Source: Streptomyces longwoodensis
GTDB taxonomy: Bacteria; Actinomycetota; Actinomycetes; Streptomycetales; Streptomycetaceae
Assembly (NCBI RefSeq): GCF_001514125.1
Contig: NZ_KQ948553.1
Location: forward strand, 62,001-126,000
Direction of reading: 5' to 3'
Length of the DNA stretch: 64,000 nucleotides
The position numbers and the translations under genes were made by a program. The number at the start of each line of letters is the position of its first letter. The stretch's first letter is position 1. Positions 34,463 through 42,530 of this stretch are shown here, piece by piece. The notes under the pieces are model-generated. The model searched no databases, was not told the origin of the DNA, and was given only the letters and a program-made list of their open reading frames with translations.

Positions 34463-35461
34463 ATGACGTGGTCGTTGCCGCAGCCGATGCTCACCACCGC
34501 CGTGGACAGCCCTGCCCTGCCTGCCGGATGGGCAGCGGAGCCGAAGTGGGACGGCTACCGGGCCCAGCTCGCCGTACATACCGGCGGCCGCGTGCTGCTT
34601 CGTTCGAGGCAAGGCACCGACATGACGACCGCGTTCCCCGAGATCCGAGCCGCGTCCCTCGCGCAACTGCCGGCGGACACAGGCCTGGACGGCGAGCTGG
34701 TGGTGTGGGAGCAGGGCCGGCTCGCGTTCGAGCGGCTCCAGCAGCGCCTCGCGCGGCGTGGCAGCGGCTCAGCCCACGGGGCGCGGCAGTGGCCGGCGCA
34801 CTACGTGGTCTTCGACCTGGTCCACGCGGACGGAACTGACCTGACCAGCTGGCCGTACGAGCGGCGACGCGCGGCGCTGGAGGCCCTGGTCGCCGAACGC
34901 CAGCTGGAACCGCCGTTGACGTTGTGCCCGTCGACGACCGATCCGGCCGTCGCGCAGGGGTGGCTGGAGTGGACGGCGGCTGGGCTGGAGGGTCTCTGCT
35001 TCAAGCGACTGAGTGACCCCTACACCGGGGGCGCCAGGGCTTGGCGCAAGTACAAGGTGCGCATCACCACCGAGGCCATCATCGGTGCCGTCACCGGCAC
35101 GCTGGGGGCGCCCAGGGCGGCGCTGCTTGGCCGCTACGACACTGCGGGGCGCCTGCGGTACACCGGGCGCAGCACGACCCTGTCCGCGCATCTCGCGCGG
35201 GCCCTGGGCGACGTCCTAGTCCGGCCGGCGCACGTGCACCCGTGGGAGGGGTGGACGTTCTCGGCGGGCTGGGGAACACGGCGCATGCTGGACGTCGTCC
35301 TGGTGGAGCCCGCAGTGGTGCTGGAGGTTGCGGTCGACGTCGCCCGGGACGCTGCGGGACGGTTCCGCCACCCTGCCCGCCCGCACCGCATCCGCACGGA
35401 CATCGACACGGCGCAGGTGCCGCGGTTCGGTGAGCCCGGGGCCGATTCCGCCGGGCCGTAA
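34463..35461 (+). CDS. ATP-dependent DNA ligase
   Basis: A 332-residue protein from ATG 34463 with GGAAGG upstream. The nucleotidyltransferase motif I is EPKWDGYRA (adenylated Lys, residue about 29), then motif III LDGELVVW, motif IV EGLCFKR, and motif V WRKYKVR. An OB-fold C-terminus (about 200-310) follows. It resembles the ligase domain of Streptomyces LigC/LigD-type repair ligases. It is on the plus strand, opposite to the phage structural genes, and is the first gene of the cargo block. Confidence 0.87.
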   Translation: MTWSLPQPMLTTAVDSPALPAGWAAEPKWDGYRAQLAVHTGGRVLLRSRQGTDMTTAFPEIRAASLAQLPADTGLDGELVVWEQGRLAFERLQQRLARRGSGSAHGARQWPAHYVVFDLVHADGTDLTSWPYERRRAALEALVAERQLEPPLTLCPSTTDPAVAQGWLEWTAAGLEGLCFKRLSDPYTGGARAWRKYKVRITTEAIIGAVTGTLGAPRAALLGRYDTAGRLRYTGRSTTLSAHLARALGDVLVRPAHVHPWEGWTFSAGWGTRRMLDVVLVEPAVVLEVAVDVARDAAGRFRHPARPHRIRTDIDTAQVPRFGEPGADSAGP

Positions 35462-35525
35462 CCCATGCGCTCAGGGAGCGTTGGGCAGGGCACGCGTGAA
35501 GATCCGAACCCCCGCGGATACGCGA

Positions 35526-35558
35526 GTGAGCCCCGGCCTCCCCGGTTCCGGGGCTCAC
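35526..35558 (+). terminator. Terminator after the ligase gene
   Basis: A perfect 11-bp stem, GTGAGCCCCGG and CCGGGGCTCAC, with an 11-base loop, 64 bases past the ligase stop. Confidence 0.75.
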
Positions 35559-35949
35559 GGCGTTCTCAGCGCCGTGGTATTCGAACACATCTTTGGCGCC
35601 GGTCGTGAGAACTAAGAACTGGCCGGACTGCGCTCAGCGAGCTCAACCCAGCCCGCGGCCAGCATCTGCCGCGCACCACTGCATCGGCTCAGACGAGATC
35701 GCCCGAGCCGGGCCATCGAGGAGCACACCCATCACACTTCCCGCACCGGCGGCGTAGGCCCGGTGCGGGGGCGCGTGCGCAGCCTTGAGGCTGTTACTCA
35801 CTTTCGGGTGATAGCGAGGCAGGTTCCCCGGGTGGCGCGGACTGGCGACCGCGGGACGAGCGCCTTGCCCGCACTGAGCAGGCCGACCTGCCGGACCGTC
35901 AACATCGTGCATACGGGACATACATGGAGAATGCAACTGAGAGTTACTG

Positions 35950-35982
35950 AAACATGAGCAGCAAGTAACAGTGCTCATGTTT
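35950..35982 (+). terminator. AT-richer hairpin in the long intergenic region
   Basis: A perfect 11-bp inverted repeat, AAACATGAGCA and TGCTCATGTTT, with an 11-base loop and a T-run after it on the plus strand. It lies in the 556-base gap between the ligase terminator and the lamin-tail gene. No gene is convincing in that gap. The hairpin may be a terminator or an operator. Confidence 0.5.
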
Positions 35983-36114
35983 TGCCCTTCATTCCTGCCC
36001 GACGTGGACAAAGTGTGTGTGCGGCCAACCGGTCGCAACCCACACACCGCACCACCTCCGGGCGGCCGTCACGGCCGTTGACCGGGGGGTGCCCGCACCC
36101 TTCAGGGGGACTTC

Positions 36115-36675
36115 TTGTCCGCTTCCGCTCTCGTCACCGGTCGCCGTCTCGCCGCTGCCGTCCTCGCAGCCGGCGCTCTCATCTCGGTGGCCGCGCTGCC
36201 GGCGTCCGCCGACGACCACTCCCGCGCGCCGCGCCACCGCGTGGAGATCTCGGCCGTCCAGTACAACTCCCCCGGCCCGGACGACCGCTCCAACCGCTCA
36301 CTGAACAGGGAGTGGGTGGAGGTCACCAACACCGCCCGACACGGGATCAACCTCGACGGCTGGACCCTCGAGGACGAGGACGGCCACACCTACACCTTCA
36401 ACGACTACCGCCTGGCCGGCCGCGCCACCGTCCGCATCCACACCGGAGTCGGCCGCGACAACCGCACCGACCTCTACCAGGACCGCCGCAACTACGTGTG
36501 GGACAACCGCTCCGACACCGCCACCCTGCGCAACGACCACGGCCGCTTCATCGACAAGGTCTCCTGGGGCTACGACCGCGACCGCGGCGACCGGGACAAC
36601 CGCGGGGACCGGGGCGACCGCGGCAACCGCGGGGACTGGGACGACCGCGGCAACCGCGGCGACAACCGCCGCTGA
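36115..36675 (+). CDS. Secreted lamin-tail-domain (LTD) protein
   Basis: A 186-residue protein starting at TTG 36115, supported by AGGGGGA just upstream. Residues 1-33 are a signal peptide (Arg-Arg then a hydrophobic core, cleavage after ALPASA). Residues about 38-145 match the LTD fold: ISAVQYNSPGPDD, REWVEVTNTARHGINLDGWT, then RNYVWDNRSDTATLRN and DKVSWGY. The tail is a low-complexity Asp/Arg/Gly/Asn repeat. LTD domains often accompany extracellular nucleases, and one lies just downstream, convergent. Confidence 0.82.
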   Translation: MSASALVTGRRLAAAVLAAGALISVAALPASADDHSRAPRHRVEISAVQYNSPGPDDRSNRSLNREWVEVTNTARHGINLDGWTLEDEDGHTYTFNDYRLAGRATVRIHTGVGRDNRTDLYQDRRNYVWDNRSDTATLRNDHGRFIDKVSWGYDRDRGDRDNRGDRGDRGNRGDWDDRGNRGDNRR

Positions 36676-36896
36676 CACCACAACCGGGTACAGGCGGCAT
36701 GCCGCCCGCACCCGGTGACCAAACTGCGGCGCGTCCGGCCCCTTAGGCCTGGCGCGCCGTCGTCACGACGGCTGGCACGGCGCCCCGTCAGGTGTTCGGG
36801 CGGCCCGGGTCCCGGCCGCCGTCCCCGCGACCAGGCGACCGCCGAGTGCGGCGACTTCGGGTGGTTCTCCTGCTTCCGCGAGCGGCCCCTTGGACT

Positions 36897-37577
36897 TCAT
36901 CGGGCGAGGGTGACCGTGACCGGCACGTTGGAGCAGCGGCTCAGGATGTCCGTCAGGGCGGCCGCTTCTGCCTCGTCGGCGGACAGGCGCCAGCGGAGTT
37001 TGTCGGCGATCCAGTCGGTGGCGTACTGGCAGCGGTAGCCCTCGGCCGGGGGCATCCATGTGGTCGGGTCCTGGTCTGCCTTCGACCGGTTCGACGCGGC
37101 CGACACCGCGATCAGTGCGCGGTCGTCGCCCAAGTCGTTGGCGTACGCCTCGCGTTCGGCGGCCGACCACCTGGAGGCGCCAGAGTCCCAGGCCTCTGCA
37201 AGCGGGACCAGGTGGTCAATGTCCAGCCCGGTCGGGCCCTGGATGTAGCGGTCGTCGTACGGCGAGTACCACCGGCCACCGGTCAGGGCGCAGCGCGGCC
37301 CCTGCTCGGGTGAGATGACGGCCTCCGCCTTGAGGACCTCGGCGCGGGTGCTGCAGCCGTCCCGGTCCGCGTCGACCCAGTGCTTGAACGCCGAGCGCTC
37401 GTAGCCGGTGCGGTCCTCGCCGGCCACCAGGATCTGCGTCAGGGCCTCGCGCACGGGCAGGGTGATGCTCTGGCCGGGATCGCGGTGCGGGACGTGGGCC
37501 GGGGCGGCGTGGGCGGCGGCGGGCAGCAGTACGGCCGCGAGGGCGGCGGCGGCCGTGAAGGTACGGGCGAAGAGCAC
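36897..37577 (-). CDS. Secreted HNH (DUF1524/GmrSD-like) nuclease
   Basis: A 226-residue protein from GTG 37577 with GGAAGGA upstream. Residues 1-24 are a signal peptide (VLLPAAAHAA). The HNH motif is LDIDHLVPLAEAWDSG, followed by the Asn-containing SNRSKADQDP. DUF1524 proteins of this size are common secreted nucleases in actinobacteria. Cys pairs suggest disulfides outside the cell. It converges on the LTD gene. Confidence 0.85.
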   Translation of the reverse strand: MLFARTFTAAAALAAVLLPAAAHAAPAHVPHRDPGQSITLPVREALTQILVAGEDRTGYERSAFKHWVDADRDGCSTRAEVLKAEAVISPEQGPRCALTGGRWYSPYDDRYIQGPTGLDIDHLVPLAEAWDSGASRWSAAEREAYANDLGDDRALIAVSAASNRSKADQDPTTWMPPAEGYRCQYATDWIADKLRWRLSADEAEAAALTDILSRCSNVPVTVTLAR

Positions 37578-37904
37578 GAGCGTGTCCTTCCGGAGATCAC
37601 CGACTGGTCGGGATCTTCGTAGCTGCCCCGCACAGCGACCCGCCCGAAGACGGCAGCGCCTCTACCCGATCGAGGGGTAAGTGCGATGGTCGGCAAGGCG
37701 AAAGGGGTGCAGCGCATGGCGTGGGACATGGTGGTTGGTGACGCCGCTGGGCACATGCCGGCTGTCGGTGCCGCACACATCGGTCCGACCGTCTGCAACC
37801 ATCCTGGGCCACGGCATATGCCAAAGAGCTGGCCGAGCCGCCAACCGCCGTGAGCTGCTGCTTAACTGGAGAGGTAGAGAGCCGAGCGCGCCACCGGGGG
37901 GCCA

Positions 37905-38468
37905 GTGGAGAGATACCCGCTCGAATCGCCATATCCGCGCACGATGACGACCTTGACGCGAGTTGCAGTACGTTTTACAGCAGAACTCGGAATTGGGGTC
38001 GGCCTTTCCATATTTTCACTATTTGCTTCGTCACCTATTCCGCCCGTAGCCACCGCCGTGGCAGGCACAATCTGCATCGCAAAGGGCCTAACCACAGTAG
38101 TCGACTACTATCTCCAGAAGTCGCTTAAAGCGGGGGTAGACGAACTGCTGTCCATTGGGTTTGACGCCCCGGAGTCGATGCCCTGGGACGTTGAGCCGCG
38201 GCTGCCACGGGAGAGCAGTCAGGCGCGGGCCCTTGCGATTGCAGCAGAAGAAATTGAGCGGGAAGAGTGGGAATTCGCTCAAGAAATGCTGATCGACGAT
38301 TCCCCGGTTGATGCCACACCGGAAGAGATTGTTCCCGCTGCCGCTGAGACCGTACAGGGGTTGACCCACATGTTCCTTGCTCTCGGCCCACCGGGCCAAG
38401 CAGCAGGCGACCAGCCACACAACACTGCGGGGCCGCACGGCGGTGTCGATCTGGGGCCGGGGGGCTGA
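37905..38468 (+). CDS. Membrane protein of lower GC, moron pair member 1
   Basis: A 187-residue protein; GTG 37905 or ATG 37944 are the possible starts. Residues about 20-55 hold one or two membrane spans (GLSIFSLFASSPIPPVATAV). The rest is acidic, with a helical EEIEREEWEFAQEML segment. Codon use is clearly less GC-biased than the neighbours. The 327-base region before it (37578-37904) has no convincing gene. It ends one base before the next gene, so the two are coupled. Confidence 0.55.
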   Translation: MERYPLESPYPRTMTTLTRVAVRFTAELGIGVGLSIFSLFASSPIPPVATAVAGTICIAKGLTTVVDYYLQKSLKAGVDELLSIGFDAPESMPWDVEPRLPRESSQARALAIAAEEIEREEWEFAQEMLIDDSPVDATPEEIVPAAAETVQGLTHMFLALGPPGQAAGDQPHNTAGPHGGVDLGPGG

Positions 38469-38469
38469 G

Positions 38470-38856
38470 ATGGCGGATGAAATTCGAGCACCCGAAGAAC
38501 TCGCCCTTTCCTATGCCAAGGAGTGGGCTCAGCTCCCTCCCGCCCATTTGCGTGTGGCACTGAAGCAACTAGAACCGATGATGGTGCGCCAGCATGAACT
38601 CATGGTCGCTCGCGATCGACGCCGCCACGTATTGGACATGATCGCGCTGTGCGGAGGAACGCTCATTTCCGTCTGCTCCGTTGCTGCCGCTTTTTACTTC
38701 GGACTAGAGAACGATTACGTGATGGCAGGCATCATGGTGAGCCCTAGCGTTCTCGCCATGGCAAAGCTCTTGGTGCTCCGCCAAAGCGATGCAAAGGATT
38801 CACGGGCCGCTGGCGCCGCGCTTAACGCGGCAACCCAACTACCGCCACCGCCGTAA
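38470..38856 (+). CDS. Two-span membrane protein, DUF2335-like, moron pair member 2
   Basis: A 128-residue protein from ATG 38470. Residues about 10-60 are a charged helix (PPAHLRVALKQLEPMMVRQH) and residues about 60-105 contain two membrane spans (MIALCGGTLISVCSVAAAFY, MAGIMVSPSVLAMAKLLVL). This layout resembles the DUF2335 family of small membrane proteins. Lower GC than neighbours. Together with the gene before it, a possible superinfection-exclusion or host-membrane effector unit; that role is a guess. Confidence 0.55.
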   Translation: MADEIRAPEELALSYAKEWAQLPPAHLRVALKQLEPMMVRQHELMVARDRRRHVLDMIALCGGTLISVCSVAAAFYFGLENDYVMAGIMVSPSVLAMAKLLVLRQSDAKDSRAAGAALNAATQLPPPP

Positions 38857-39016
38857 CGGCTGCGACGGAAAGGCAATTCGAGACTTCGGAGCACCGCCCA
38901 GTTTGACGTGGTCCCCCAGCCTCGGGCGTGCCCGGCCACAGGCTGATATGCGGCGCCACGGGCGTAGCGCTCCACCGTGGTCCCGGCCCGACGGGTTCCG
39001 AGGCTGTGGGGCGGCG

Positions 39017-39382
39017 TCAGCTGCCCTGCCCAGGCGTCGTCTTGCGGCGCGCCCCGCGCGCGGGCGTGCGCCGCGCCCGTCCGCTCGCCTCAGCTTCGAC
39101 ACCCTCATCAGGCACAGGCGCTTCGTCGGCTCGCTGCACAGCCTCGGGTGTCTCGTCGCGGCTGGCGGTGTCAGGGGGCGAACCGAGCGCGTCGGATGGA
39201 CGGTACGGCTGATCGTCGACCAGTGCACCGGCCAGCAGGTGCTCCGGGACGTCGGCGAACTGGTCCTCTGGCACACAGAACTGGTCGTGAGAGCACGTGT
39301 TCACGCGGGCGTCCTGACTGACCGCCCACCGCGCGAACTCGGTCCGCAAGGCGGAGGCCGGCTTCACCTTGATCAGCATCAC
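39017..39382 (-). CDS. Small head-region protein with disordered tail
   Basis: A 121-residue protein; GTG 39382 (or ATG 39379) overlaps the preceding stop. The first 60 residues are folded (KVKPASALRTEFARWAVSQ, FADVPEHLLAGALVDDQPY); the rest is acidic then basic low complexity. It closes the head operon just before the cargo block. No family is named. Confidence 0.6.
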   Translation of the reverse strand: MMLIKVKPASALRTEFARWAVSQDARVNTCSHDQFCVPEDQFADVPEHLLAGALVDDQPYRPSDALGSPPDTASRDETPEAVQRADEAPVPDEGVEAEASGRARRTPARGARRKTTPGQGS

Positions 39383-40218
39383 GTCGAGATCCTCACTGCC
39401 GCCGCCTCACAGCACGCCGTCTCGATCACGGACGTGCGCTCGGCCAGGACATAACGGTCGTTCAGGCGAGTGTCGATGGACTGCGCCTCGGTGGTCGGGT
39501 TGATGTCGAGCGGCCCCCGTCGCACCCGCACTGGGCCGGTCACGTACAACCACAGCTCGCCAGCGGGCGCTTGCGTGCAGGTTGCACCCCCCACGTTCGC
39601 GGCGTAACCGGCGCCGAAGACGACGCCGTTGCCCATCAGCGTCTGGGGGCAACCAGTGCTGGAGGTAGGAGCGGTGACGACGTTGCAGCAGCCGAGCAGG
39701 GCCGCCGCCCCCGCCGGCACGTGGAGAAGCCCCTTGCCTCCGTACTGCTCGGCGAGCCAGCCTTCCAGCACCGCGATGCCTTGGGCGACCTGGAGGGGGC
39801 CCGCCGCGGGGGTGAGGTCGTTGCTGGCGGCCATGGTGCACAGCGCGTTCACCATGAAGTGCTCCTCCAGAGCGCGCTGCTCGCCCATGCGGAGCGTTTC
39901 CGTGGCGTGGGCGACCGCCTCGTCCTGGGTCATGCCGAACGTGGAGCAGGTGGCGCCGGCGTACACGGTCACCGGGTCGAACTCGCACAGCCCGGGCCGG
40001 TCGAACGTCTTGCTCGCCGGGTTGGGGGTGGGGGGAGGCGGGCAGTCCCGCTGCCAGGTGTGCGCTGCGGTGCACGACAGCGGCACCATCTGCGTCCCGT
40101 TCAGCTCGTGCAGATCGTCGGCGTCGATGACGTCGACGCACCTGCCCAGGAGACCGAAAGGACTGGGAGTGCCGCGGATTGCGCTCACGGTCTTGGAGAG
40201 CCCTGCCATCTGCCTCAC
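39379..40218 (-). CDS. Head structural protein, cysteine-rich
   Basis: A 279-residue protein from GTG 40218 with GAGAGGAC upstream. It follows the capsid gene after a terminator hairpin. It has about 15 cysteines and a helical central region (AVAHATETLRMGEQRALEEH) with a C-terminal beta part (GPVRVRRGPLDINPTTEAQS). Similar proteins in actinophages are called capsid-associated or minor capsid proteins; a decoration or connector role is possible. Confidence 0.6.
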   Translation of the reverse strand: MRQMAGLSKTVSAIRGTPSPFGLLGRCVDVIDADDLHELNGTQMVPLSCTAAHTWQRDCPPPPTPNPASKTFDRPGLCEFDPVTVYAGATCSTFGMTQDEAVAHATETLRMGEQRALEEHFMVNALCTMAASNDLTPAAGPLQVAQGIAVLEGWLAEQYGGKGLLHVPAGAAALLGCCNVVTAPTSSTGCPQTLMGNGVVFGAGYAANVGGATCTQAPAGELWLYVTGPVRVRRGPLDINPTTEAQSIDTRLNDRYVLAERTSVIETACCEAAAVRIST

Positions 40219-40235
40219 GTCCTCTCAGTGCGCCG

Positions 40236-40267
40236 GCAGCCCCGGCCGGGCAGAGGCCCGGGGCTGC
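40236..40267 (-). terminator. Hairpin after the major capsid gene
   Basis: A 10-bp perfect stem, GCAGCCCCGG (40236-40245) and CCGGGGCTGC (40258-40267), with a 12-base loop. It lies between the capsid stop and the next start and parallels the hairpin after the major tail protein. Confidence 0.75.
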
Positions 40268-40283
40268 GATCGGAGCGGCTTGG

Positions 40284-41954
40284 TCAGGCGGTCGGGCAGA
40301 CGGGGGTCTTGCGCGGGCCGACGGAGCCGTCGGCGCACACCGGGATCGTGACGCGGCGCGCCTCGGGACCGCGGTAGATGAGCGCGTTGCACGACTCGAA
40401 CCACAGCGCCGTGTGGTCGTTCGTTGCCATCAGGGTGCTGTCGTGGACGACGCCGAGGTTGACCTCGGGGCCACGGCCCATCTGGAAAGCGCCGGCCGGG
40501 TACAGCAGCACCTCGATGGTGTCCGGCCAGTCCGTGGCCGGCGTGACGGCACCGATCTGCGTGGGCACCGCGGGCGGGATGTTCTTCACCCAGTTCACGC
40601 GGACGCCGATCTCGGCGAACTTGTCCTCGATGCAGCGGGCGGGCAGGTCACAGATCTGCGAGCCGCTCCTGCGCGCGATGTCGGCGAGGAACATGTTCCT
40701 GGCCCACCACGGCATCGCCACTTCCAGGTTAATGCGGTCGCACAGGTGCCACCGCTCGACCATGTCGGCGACCTGGAGGGCGAGCGCGCCGTACACGGCG
40801 GTGAAGCTGGCGAAGCTCGGCGCGGTGGTGACGGGGGTGGCCTTCGCGCGGGCCTGCGCGTACATGGCGCCCTTGAGGCGCATCTCGTAGGCGACCATCG
40901 CGCGCCGGATGTAGAAGGTGTTCAGCTCCGGGAAGAACCGCTGGCTGAGGATGCCGGACTGCACGCAGACGCCGTACGCGGTGCAGCGCACCTCGACCGG
41001 GTCGACGCACGGGATCTTGAAGCAGGGCTTCGTCGGGTCTCCGTCGACGGCGCTGATGTCGTCGGCCTCGGTCCACTCCCACGACATCGCGTTGATGTCG
41101 AGCTCCGGCGTCATGTAGTAGCGCAGCCCGCCCCGGGACAGGGACACCTCCGGGAGGTCCCACAGGTTGTCCGGGCACGAGTACTCGACGAAGTCGTAGA
41201 TCGTTTCGCTGGGCGCACACCATCCGCCGCTCGCGACGAGGTCACCGCCCTTGAGGCGCCGCTGGTCGGAGGCGGTGAGCACCGTCATGGTGCCTTCCTC
41301 GACCGAGCCGGCGTCGTTGACGATGAGGTCCTTCGCGAACGGCAGCTGGTAGCTGGCCGCGAGGGCCTTCCCGCCGTTCGCGACGAGGCCGGCGACGCGC
41401 GTCACGGACTCGGTGAGCCCGTCCATGTCGAGGGTGGAGCCGAGCGTCGACCCGGGCACCTCCGCCGACGCGGTGATCGTGATACCGGTGCCGCCGTTGC
41501 GGGGAACGATCTGCCGCGGCGCGTGCTGCCGCACCAGGCCGAGGGACAGCCGCGGCTTCGGCACCACGACACCCGCCGAGGCCGTGACCGGCTCCTCGCC
41601 GCCCGGCTCGGCGGCGGGGTCCTCATCGCCGGCCGGGGGCTCCACGGTGGTGTCGGTGTCGGCGGCGAGCTGCTGCGGCGCGGCGGGGGCGTGGTCGTCG
41701 AGGCCGATCTCCGCCGCGAGCGTGTCGAGTTCGGCGAGGGCGTCCTGCACCTGCGACAGCCGCGCCGTCCGCTCGGCCTCCATCGCCTTGATGCCGGCCG
41801 CGAGGGCGCGCACGGCGGGCATGGACTCCAGGTCCAGGTCGGGGTTGGTGCGCATCGCCTGGAACGCCTCGCGCGCCGCCGCGATCTGCGTGTCCAGGTC
41901 CTCGGCGGACAGGGTGGCGATGTCGTCCGGCAGCTCGTACGGCTGGTCGGCCAT
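40284..41954 (-). CDS. Major capsid protein with N-terminal scaffold-like region
   Basis: A 556-residue protein from ATG 41954, a late-element copy 27 bases upstream. Residues 1-140 are charged and helical, then acidic and Pro-rich, as in capsid proteins with a delta/scaffold domain removed during maturation. The rest has HK97-type features: the long spine helix (MRLKGAMYAQARAKATPVTT), the P-domain and WFESCNALIYRGPEARRVTI near the end. About 10 cysteines are present. Confidence 0.82.
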   Translation of the reverse strand: MADQPYELPDDIATLSAEDLDTQIAAAREAFQAMRTNPDLDLESMPAVRALAAGIKAMEAERTARLSQVQDALAELDTLAAEIGLDDHAPAAPQQLAADTDTTVEPPAGDEDPAAEPGGEEPVTASAGVVVPKPRLSLGLVRQHAPRQIVPRNGGTGITITASAEVPGSTLGSTLDMDGLTESVTRVAGLVANGGKALAASYQLPFAKDLIVNDAGSVEEGTMTVLTASDQRRLKGGDLVASGGWCAPSETIYDFVEYSCPDNLWDLPEVSLSRGGLRYYMTPELDINAMSWEWTEADDISAVDGDPTKPCFKIPCVDPVEVRCTAYGVCVQSGILSQRFFPELNTFYIRRAMVAYEMRLKGAMYAQARAKATPVTTAPSFASFTAVYGALALQVADMVERWHLCDRINLEVAMPWWARNMFLADIARRSGSQICDLPARCIEDKFAEIGVRVNWVKNIPPAVPTQIGAVTPATDWPDTIEVLLYPAGAFQMGRGPEVNLGVVHDSTLMATNDHTALWFESCNALIYRGPEARRVTIPVCADGSVGPRKTPVCPTA

Positions 41955-41980
41955 GAGTGACTCCTGTGTGATTCGCAGGA

Positions 41981-42002
41981 GCCAGGCCCTAAACCATCCG
42001 GC
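41981..42002 (-). promoter_or_regulatory. 22-bp late element, copy 1
   Basis: Identical to copy 2 and 27 bases upstream of the capsid start. On the minus strand it contains TGGTTTAGGGCC. A TAATAT box lies 9 bases upstream, consistent with a -10 site that would start transcription near the element. Confidence 0.75.
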
Positions 42003-42079
42003 TGAAAGGGCATATTAGCTGCCCACACGGCCGGGCCGGGCCCTTGTGCAGGGCGAACGGCCTGGCCGCGCGGGCAGGG

Positions 42080-42358
42080 TCAGGCGGTGTCGTCGTCCGC
42101 GGGCGCGGCTTCGGTCGCTTCGGTCGCTTTCACCGGCTCGCCGTCGGGGGCGGGTTCGGCTGGCTCGGGCGCCGGGTCCGGGTTGGGGTCGATCACGCTG
42201 CCCGGGTAGTTCCCGTTTACCGTGCGGGCCTTCGCCACGTCGTGGGTCTGGAACACGACCGCGCCGTCACCTCCGTTGAGGATCACCCGGTACAGCGTGG
42301 CCGGGACCCGGCCGCCGGACGCGCTAACGGTCGTCTTGTTCTTCGAGCAGCCGCACAT
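42080..42358 (-). CDS. Small head-associated protein
   Basis: A 92-residue protein; ATG 42358 overlaps the preceding stop by one base (TGATG). The N-terminus MCGCSKN has a CxC pair like its neighbour; residues 20-50 form a small beta fold (ATLYRVILNGGDGAVVFQTH), and the rest is acidic and disordered. Probably a capsid accessory or scaffold protein. Confidence 0.55.
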   Translation of the reverse strand: MCGCSKNKTTVSASGGRVPATLYRVILNGGDGAVVFQTHDVAKARTVNGNYPGSVIDPNPDPAPEPAEPAPDGEPVKATEATEAAPADDDTA

Positions 42359-42528
42359 CAGCTGGCCCCCACCTCACGGACCTCGCGGCCCGCGACCTTG
42401 TTGGCGACGGCCTGCGCGGTCGCCTTGTACGGGGTCGGCCCGAAGACGCGCCGCCCGCCCTCGACGACCTCGTACTGTGCGGTCTTCGCGCCGGTCGTCT
42501 GGCGCTTGCTTCCGCAGTTGCATCCCAT
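42358..42528 (-). CDS. Very small Cys-rich head protein
   Basis: A 56-residue protein from ATG 42528, two bases after the stop of the fusion gene. It starts MGCNCGSKRQ, then YEVVEGGRRVFGPTPYKATA. It shares with the next gene the short CxC start and a compact beta pattern, so the two may be related. Function unknown. Confidence 0.5.
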   Translation of the reverse strand: MGCNCGSKRQTTGAKTAQYEVVEGGRRVFGPTPYKATAQAVANKVAGREVREVGAS

Positions 42529-42530
42529 GG

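Noticed and set aside
35643..36047. 134-codon minus-strand frame
   Set aside because: Weak composition, no ribosome site, contains a hairpin; treated as intergenic.
37686..37856. 56-codon plus-strand ORF
   Set aside because: Has a GGGG-like ribosome site but odd composition (Met, His and Gly rich) and no context; treated as noncoding.
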